Positions 6,862-10,561 of a DNA stretch of 10,561 nt are shown piece after piece. Numbering within the stretch: the first letter of the stretch is position 1; each line of letters starts with the position of its first letter. Both the position numbers and the translations under genes were made by a program. The notes beneath the pieces were generated by a model. That model made no database searches, had not been told where the DNA came from, and was given only the letters and a program-made list of their open reading frames with translations. The stretch lies in NCBI GenBank assembly GCA_016763215.1, contig JAESUF010000385.1, positions 1 through 10,561 on the forward strand, in the 5' to 3' direction. This DNA comes from Flavobacteriaceae bacterium (GTDB lineage: Bacteria; Bacteroidota; Bacteroidia; Flavobacteriales; Flavobacteriaceae).

Positions 6862-6893
6862 TTGACAACGCCTATTCGCAAATCGTATATTTG
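6862..6893 (+). promoter_or_regulatory. Bacteroidota-type promoter for queA
   Basis: TATATTTG (6886-6893) is an exact match to the -7 consensus TAnnTTTG. TTG of TTGAC (6862-6864) lies 21 bases upstream as the -33 element, inside the 17-23 base range described for Flavobacterium. The predicted start of transcription is around 6900, giving a leader under 20 bases before ATG 6918. The -33 region is the right half of a small palindrome, GTCAA-ACAC-TTGAC (6853-6866), which could be an operator or chance. Confidence 0.65.
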
Positions 6894-6917
6894 CCGGCAT
6901 TAGAATAAAAACCACAT

Positions 6918-7967
6918 ATGAAATTATCCCATTTTAGTTTTGATTTGCCAGATGAGTTATTGGCAGAATATCCAGCAGAACATAGAGATGAAGCACGTTT
7001 AATGGTGTTGAATCGTAAAGAACAAACTATTGAACATAAGTTGTTTAAAGACGTTATTAGTTACTTTGAAGAAGGTGATGTTATGGCGTTAAATAACACC
7101 AAAGTGTTTCCTGCAAGAATGTTTGGAAACAAAGAAAAAACAGGTGCTAGAATCGAGGTATTCTTGTTAAGAGAATTAAATGCAGAGAATAGATTGTGGG
7201 ATGTTTTGGTAGATCCAGCAAGAAAAATTAGAATTGGGAATAAATTATTTTTTGGAGAAGATGATAGTTTGGTTGCTGAGGTAATTGATAATACAACCTC
7301 TAGAGGACGTACTTTACGTTTCTTATATGATGGGCCTTACGATGAATTTAGAACTAAATTGTTAGAATTAGGAGAAACGCCATTACCAAAATTTATTCAA
7401 AGAGGGGTGGAAGCTTCAGATAAAGAACGTTACCAAACAATTTTCGCAAAGCACGAAGGAGCTGTTGCAGCACCTACAGCAGGTTTGCATTTCTCTAAAC
7501 ACTTAATGAAGCGTTTAGAAATCAAAGGAATAGATCTTGCAGAATTAACATTGCATGTTGGATTAGGAACGTTTAGCCCAGTTGAAGTTGAAGATTTGTC
7601 GAAACACAAAATGGATTCTGAGCAAATTATCATACCTGAAGGAACAGCAAATATGATTAATAATGCACTTACTGAAAAAAGAAGAATTTGTGCAGTTGGA
7701 ACAACTGTAATGCGTTCTCTAGAATCTTGTGTATCTGCAAGTCAGCGATTGAATTTTTATACTGGGTGGACAAATAAGTTTATTTTCCCTCCATATGAAT
7801 TTAGTATTGCAAATTCTATGATTACCAATCTCCATATGCCAAAATCTACATTAATGATGCAGACTGCTGCATTTGCAGGGTATGATTTCTTAATGGAAGC
7901 ATATAAAGAAGCAGTAAAAGAAGAGTATAAATTTTACACATACGGAGATGCAATGTTGATTATATAA
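6918..7967 (+). CDS. queA: tRNA S-adenosylmethionine ribosyltransferase-isomerase
   Basis: QueA transfers and isomerises the ribosyl part of S-adenosylmethionine onto 7-aminomethyl-7-deazaguanine at position 34 of GUN-anticodon tRNAs, forming epoxyqueuosine. The 349-residue protein matches the family length and motifs. These are [20 protein letters not shown] (8-27), [12 protein letters not shown] (59-70), KFIQRG (158-163), [20 protein letters not shown] (171-190) running into [14 protein letters not shown] (212-222), [10 protein letters not shown] (261-270) and [11 protein letters not shown] (304-314). ATG 6918 begins exactly at the usual [12 protein letters not shown]-terminus. It has its own consensus promoter 25 bases upstream and a terminator soon after its stop, so it is probably a single-gene transcript. 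No other queuosine gene is in the window. Confidence 0.96.
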   Translation: MKLSHFSFDLPDELLAEYPAEHRDEARLMVLNRKEQTIEHKLFKDVISYFEEGDVMALNNTKVFPARMFGNKEKTGARIEVFLLRELNAENRLWDVLVDPARKIRIGNKLFFGEDDSLVAEVIDNTTSRGRTLRFLYDGPYDEFRTKLLELGETPLPKFIQRGVEASDKERYQTIFAKHEGAVAAPTAGLHFSKHLMKRLEIKGIDLAELTLHVGLGTFSPVEVEDLSKHKMDSEQIIIPEGTANMINNALTEKRRICAVGTTVMRSLESCVSASQRLNFYTGWTNKFIFPPYEFSIANSMITNLHMPKSTLMMQTAAFAGYDFLMEAYKEAVKEEYKFYTYGDAMLII

Positions 7968-7991
7968 ATCAGCAATAAAATATAAAAAACA

Positions 7992-8020
7992 AAAGCCTCA
8001 TAGTATCACTATGAGGTTTT
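7992..8020 (+). terminator. Intrinsic terminator after queA
   Basis: CCTCATAGT (7996-8004) pairs perfectly with ACTATGAGG (8008-8016) around a three-base ATC loop. The stem is extended by AAAG/TTTT-type pairs and followed by TTTTGTATTTTTG. It lies 25 bases after the queA stop. The A-run before the stem would also allow some activity on the other strand. Confidence 0.82.
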
Positions 8021-8021
8021 G

Positions 8022-8029
8022 TATTTTTG
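8022..8029 (+). promoter_or_regulatory. Candidate -7 element for rlmN
   Basis: TATTTTTG matches TAnnTTTG exactly and lies 60 bases before the rlmN ATG. No TTG -33 element is visible at the usual spacing, because that position is occupied by the queA terminator stem. The motif also overlaps the T-rich end of that terminator, so part of the match may be due to the T-run. Confidence 0.4.
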
Positions 8030-8089
8030 TAGCAGTTGTAATACGTGAAATAAATTACATCTATCCTACGAGGAATATAGAAACCTTAG

Positions 8090-9130
8090 ATGAAAACTAA
8101 AAAGAAAGACATACGTGCTTTAACCAAAGAACAACTTAGAGAGTTCTTTGTAAAGAATGGGGACAAAGCGTTTCGTGGAAATCAAGTGTACGAATGGTTG
8201 TGGAGTAAATCATTGCATACGTTTGAGGATATGACTAATATTTCGAAGGAAACAAGAGAAATGTTAGAAGAGAACTTTGTGATCAATCATATTGAGGTAG
8301 ATTCGATGCAGCGTAGTAAAGATGGAACCATCAAAAATGGAATTCGTTTGCATGATGGGTTAATCGTAGAATCTGTTTTAATTCCTACGGAAACCAGAAC
8401 TACAGCATGTGTTTCTAGTCAAGTGGGATGTAGCTTAGATTGCCGATTCTGTGCTACTTCACGATTGAAGAGAATGCGAAATCTCAATCCTGATGAAATT
8501 TATGATCAAGTAGTCGCCATAGACAAACAAAGTAGATTGTATCACAATCATAAGCTTTCGAATATTGTTTTTATGGGAGTGGGAGAGCCTCTGATGAATT
8601 ATAACAATGTTATTAAAGCTATTGATAAAATTACATCACCAGAAGGGCTGGGAATGTCTGCAAAACGAATTACATTGTCTACTTCTGGGGTGCCAAAAAT
8701 GATTAAGAAGATGGCTGATGATGAGGTAAAGTTTAACCTAGCTGTTTCTTTACATTCTGCCATTGAAGAAGTTCGAACATCCATTATGCCATTTAATGAA
8801 ACGTTTCCTTTAGATGATTTAGCTGAAGCACTAAAATACTGGTATGAGAAAACAAAGCGTCAAATCACGTACGAATATATCGTCTGGGGTGGAATCAATG
8901 ACCGAAAAGAAGACATTAAAGCGCTAGTTGCTTTTTGCCAGCACATTCCTTGTAAGGTGAATTTGATTGAATACAACCCGATTGATGATGGAGAGTTCCA
9001 ACAAGCCAGTTCGAGAACAATAGACAACTATATTTCTAATTTAGAGATGAATGATATTGTGGTTAATGTAAGACGTTCTCGCGGTAAAGATATTGATGCT
9101 GCTTGTGGTCAGTTGGCAAATAAAACCTAA
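8090..9130 (+). CDS. rlmN: Dual-specificity RNA methyltransferase (23S A2503 / tRNA A37), radical SAM
   Basis: RlmN makes 2-methyladenosine at A2503 of 23S rRNA, in the peptidyl-transferase centre, and at A37 of some tRNAs, using two S-adenosylmethionines. The 346-residue protein has an N-terminal helical RNA-binding region (about 1-95) with the family motif FRGNQVYEWLW (28-38), then a radical-SAM barrel. The [4Fe-4S] cysteines are Cys114, Cys118 and Cys121 in CSLDCRFC. GVGEPLMN (163-170) is the SAM-binding GEP motif. Both chemistry cysteines are present: Cys107 (TACVSSQ, equivalent to E. coli Cys118) and Cys339 (IDAACGQL, equivalent to the methylated Cys355). IEYNPIDDGEFQ (293-304) fits RlmN. 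ATG 8090 gives the normal N-terminus. The stop lies only 5 bases from that of the broken small gene on the other strand; no terminator is seen between them. Confidence 0.96.
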   Translation: MKTKKKDIRALTKEQLREFFVKNGDKAFRGNQVYEWLWSKSLHTFEDMTNISKETREMLEENFVINHIEVDSMQRSKDGTIKNGIRLHDGLIVESVLIPTETRTTACVSSQVGCSLDCRFCATSRLKRMRNLNPDEIYDQVVAIDKQSRLYHNHKLSNIVFMGVGEPLMNYNNVIKAIDKITSPEGLGMSAKRITLSTSGVPKMIKKMADDEVKFNLAVSLHSAIEEVRTSIMPFNETFPLDDLAEALKYWYEKTKRQITYEYIVWGGINDRKEDIKALVAFCQHIPCKVNLIEYNPIDDGEFQQASSRTIDNYISNLEMNDIVVNVRRSRGKDIDAACGQLANKT

Positions 9131-9135
9131 TAAAA

Positions 9136-9346
9136 TTATTTCACTTTCTTCAAAACCGTTTTTTGTACTACTGTAATAGGGTAGCCATATACTTCAGAGG
9201 TTTCTTGATTTCCCTGAGGAGAATCAATAACCAGGATTCTTTTGTATTCACCTAATGCATTTTCAGGAAATGAATTGATTTTCTTTTTGAGAAAGAATAG
9301 AAAAACAGACAAAAAGCAATGTGAAAACGGCTGAATACTTTTTCAT
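9136..9346 (-). pseudogene. Small secreted protein gene with a single-base frameshift
   Basis: From ATG 9344-9346 the - strand encodes MKKYSAVFTLLFVCFSILSQ, a clear signal peptide, but then hits TGA at 9263-9265 after 27 codons. In the +1 frame the coding continues without a stop as KKINSFPENALGEYKRILVI and on through DSPQGNQETSEVYGYP to VVQKTVLKKVK, ending at TAA 9136-9138. Removing one A from the A5 run just after TCTC (- strand, about 9286-9290) joins the two into one 69-residue exported protein. A TAnnTTTG match upstream and the signal peptide support a real gene. The LFVC sequence is a poor lipobox, so cleavage after SQ is more likely than lipidation. I do not recognise the mature part (FPENALGEYKRILVIDSPQG). 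It might itself be a truncated remnant of a longer protein. Confidence 0.6.
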
Positions 9347-9349
9347 AAT

Positions 9350-9361
9350 ATAACGCGTTAT
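9350..9361. promoter_or_regulatory. Perfect 12-base palindrome upstream of the small secreted gene
   Basis: ATAACGCGTTAT is a perfect inverted repeat. It lies 3 bases before the ATG of the - strand small gene and overlaps its predicted transcription start. It could bind a dimeric regulator, but palindromes of this length occur by chance a few times in 10 kb, so support is weak. Confidence 0.2.
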
Positions 9362-9363
9362 TT

Positions 9364-9371
9364 CAAAGATA
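9364..9371 (-). promoter_or_regulatory. Candidate -7 element for the small secreted gene
   Basis: On the - strand this reads TATCTTTG, an exact TAnnTTTG match, ending 17 bases before the ATG. No clear -33 TTG is seen. It supports this broken gene having been expressed. Confidence 0.4.
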
Positions 9372-9394
9372 CAGATTTCATTATTTATGAGATT

Positions 9395-9409
9395 TATTTT
9401 GTAGTTTTA
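9395..9409 (+). promoter_or_regulatory. Possible -7 region for the polyprenyl synthase gene
   Basis: Two imperfect matches adjoin: TATTTTG (9395-9401, one base short of TAnnTTTG) and TAGTTTTA (9402-9409, last base differs). Either would give a very short leader before ATG 9419. No -33 element was found, so this is a weak candidate. Confidence 0.2.
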
Positions 9410-9418
9410 CAACCATTC

Positions 9419-10396
9419 ATGAAGCCCGTTGAGGAAATAAAACAGCCCATTCAAAAGGAAATGGAACTCTTTGAAGAGAAGTTCAAAGATTCTATGCTAT
9501 CCAAGGTTCCGTTACTTAACAGGATCACCTATTATATTGTACGAAGAAAAGGAAAACAAATGCGCCCGATGTTTGTTTTTTTGGTAGCTAAAATGGTTTC
9601 TAATGGAGGATTCGATCAACGAACCTATAGAGGAGCATCAGTTGTAGAACTCATCCATACTGCTACTTTGGTCCATGACGATATTGTAGACGATAGCAAT
9701 CGAAGACGAGGTTTTTTCTCGATCAATGCACTTTGGAAAAATAAGATTGCTGTATTAGTTGGTGATTATTTATTATCAAAAGGATTGTTGCTATCTATAG
9801 ATAATGAAGATTTTGATTTGTTGAAATTAATTTCAATTGCCGTTCGGGAGATGAGTGAAGGAGAGTTGTTGCAGATTGAAAAAGCTCGAAAACTCGATAT
9901 CACTGAAGAGATTTATTTTGAAATTATTCGCCAAAAAACAGCAACACTAATTGCTGCCTGTTGTGGAATTGGAGCAGCTTCGGTTGGAGCCAACCAAGAA
10001 ACAATTCAACAAATGCGAAAGTTTGGTCAATATATTGGCATGGCCTTTCAAATCAAAGATGATTTATTTGATTATTCTGATGAGAAAATCGGTAAACCTA
10101 CAGGGATTGATATCAAGGAACAAAAAATGACATTACCATTGATTTATACCTTGAATCATTGCTCTTCAAAAGAAAAATCATGGCTAATTAATTCAATTAA
10201 GAAACACAATAAGAACAAAAAACGAGTGAAAGAAGTGATTGCTTTTGTAAAGCAAAGTGGCGGTATTGAGTATACTACTGAGAAAATGTACGACTACAAA
10301 AGCAAAGCCTTTTCGATCTTAGAAAATTACAAAGATTCCGACTACAAATCTTCTTTACTAAAGATGATTGACTATGTTGTGGAGCGAAAGATTTAA
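9419..10396 (+). CDS. trans-Polyprenyl diphosphate synthase
   Basis: A 325-residue all-trans isoprenyl diphosphate synthase that adds isopentenyl diphosphate units to an allylic primer in the cytoplasm. The substrate-binding GKQMRP (45-50), first Asp-rich motif DDIVD (87-91) with following RRRG, KTAT (173-176) and second Asp-rich motif DDLFD (214-218) are intact. The fourth and fifth residues before the first motif are small (Thr83, Ala82) rather than aromatic. ELIHTATLVHDDIVDDS resembles E. coli IspB. Both point to a long-chain product rather than farnesyl or geranylgeranyl diphosphate. Since flavobacteria mainly use menaquinone-6, the side chain of menaquinone is a reasonable guess; the chain length is not proven, so no symbol is given. 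ATG 9419 gives the family-typical N-terminus. The TAA overlaps the stop of the converging alpha-2-macroglobulin gene. Confidence 0.93.
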   Translation: MKPVEEIKQPIQKEMELFEEKFKDSMLSKVPLLNRITYYIVRRKGKQMRPMFVFLVAKMVSNGGFDQRTYRGASVVELIHTATLVHDDIVDDSNRRRGFFSINALWKNKIAVLVGDYLLSKGLLLSIDNEDFDLLKLISIAVREMSEGELLQIEKARKLDITEEIYFEIIRQKTATLIAACCGIGAASVGANQETIQQMRKFGQYIGMAFQIKDDLFDYSDEKIGKPTGIDIKEQKMTLPLIYTLNHCSSKEKSWLINSIKKHNKNKKRVKEVIAFVKQSGGIEYTTEKMYDYKSKAFSILENYKDSDYKSSLLKMIDYVVERKI

Positions 10397-10561
10397 TCAA
10401 TACGTATTCTAATCCCTTGAGTATGACTTGAAAATTCAGGTGAGTACATGCTTTGGATGGTTGTTATTCCATTTGAGAAATTACCGCGATTATAAGCTCT
10501 TAGGTTATATTCAAAAACATAGGTTCCTTTTGGTAATTCATCAAAGAAAAAGTGAGTGGCA
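10393..10561 (-). CDS. Alpha-2-macroglobulin family protein, C-terminal end (partial)
   Basis: The - strand is open from the window edge to TAA 10393-10395, encoding 55 residues that begin ATHFFFDELPKGTYVFEYNL and end FSSHTQGIRIRID. The segments LPKGTYVFEYNLRAYNRGNF and SNGITTIQSMYSPEFSSHTQ match the terminal receptor-binding-like beta-sandwich of bacterial alpha-2-macroglobulins. These are large periplasmic or envelope proteins that trap proteases or act with cell-envelope machinery. The rest, including any thioester motif, lies outside the window, so its type cannot be judged. It converges on the polyprenyl synthase gene with the two stop codons overlapping in TTAA, leaving no room for a terminator between them. 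The assignment rests on recalled similarity of the C-terminal motif. Confidence 0.75.
   Translation of the reverse strand, partial: ATHFFFDELPKGTYVFEYNLRAYNRGNFSNGITTIQSMYSPEFSSHTQGIRIRID

Overview
This window reads as a piece of a Flavobacteriaceae (Bacteroidota) chromosome, most likely marine. The DNA is AT-rich and Shine-Dalgarno sequences are not obvious. Several intergenic regions carry the Bacteroidota -7 promoter motif TAnnTTTG. Every recognisable protein has the character of flavobacterial core-genome orthologues. No tRNA, rRNA, CRISPR array, insertion sequence or phage gene was seen.

Layout, left to right. Positions 1-1609 hold an MsbA-like ABC exporter on the + strand. It is cut by the window edge and split by a +1 frameshift near 796-799 into a membrane half and an ATPase half. 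Positions 1695-2269 are a two-gene unit: a small MazG-type nucleotide pyrophosphohydrolase and a small membrane protein, overlapping by one base. Positions 2270-2447 are non-coding, with degenerate repeats and a bidirectional terminator. Positions 2448-5557 on the - strand encode a large secreted protein with sortilin/VPS10-type Asp-box repeats. Its last 60 codons are knocked out of frame by one missing base, and the natural start of its signal peptide reads ACG. Divergent from it, 5615-6844 is aroA (EPSP synthase), followed by queA (6918-7967) and rlmN (8090-9130). Positions 9136-9346 (-) hold a small secreted-protein gene broken by one extra A in a homopolymer. Positions 9419-10396 (+) encode a trans-polyprenyl diphosphate synthase. 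It ends tail-to-tail with the C-terminus of an alpha-2-macroglobulin family protein (10393-10561, -) that continues beyond the window.

Functionally the + strand is mostly housekeeping: chorismate synthesis (aroA), queuosine tRNA modification (queA), A2503/A37 RNA methylation (rlmN), isoprenoid chain elongation probably for menaquinone, and nucleotide-pool cleaning (MazG-like). The - strand genes encode exported proteins. From memory, the order mazG-like, small membrane protein, aroA, queA, rlmN, polyprenyl synthase is common in flavobacteria; the Asp-box gene lies inside it here.

I did not find a convincing undescribed system. The most notable signal is three single-base frame disruptions plus one non-canonical start. 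All fall in transporter or exported-protein genes, while all six + strand housekeeping and small ORFs are intact. Either the sequence carries indel errors or these genes are decaying; raw reads or close relatives would decide.
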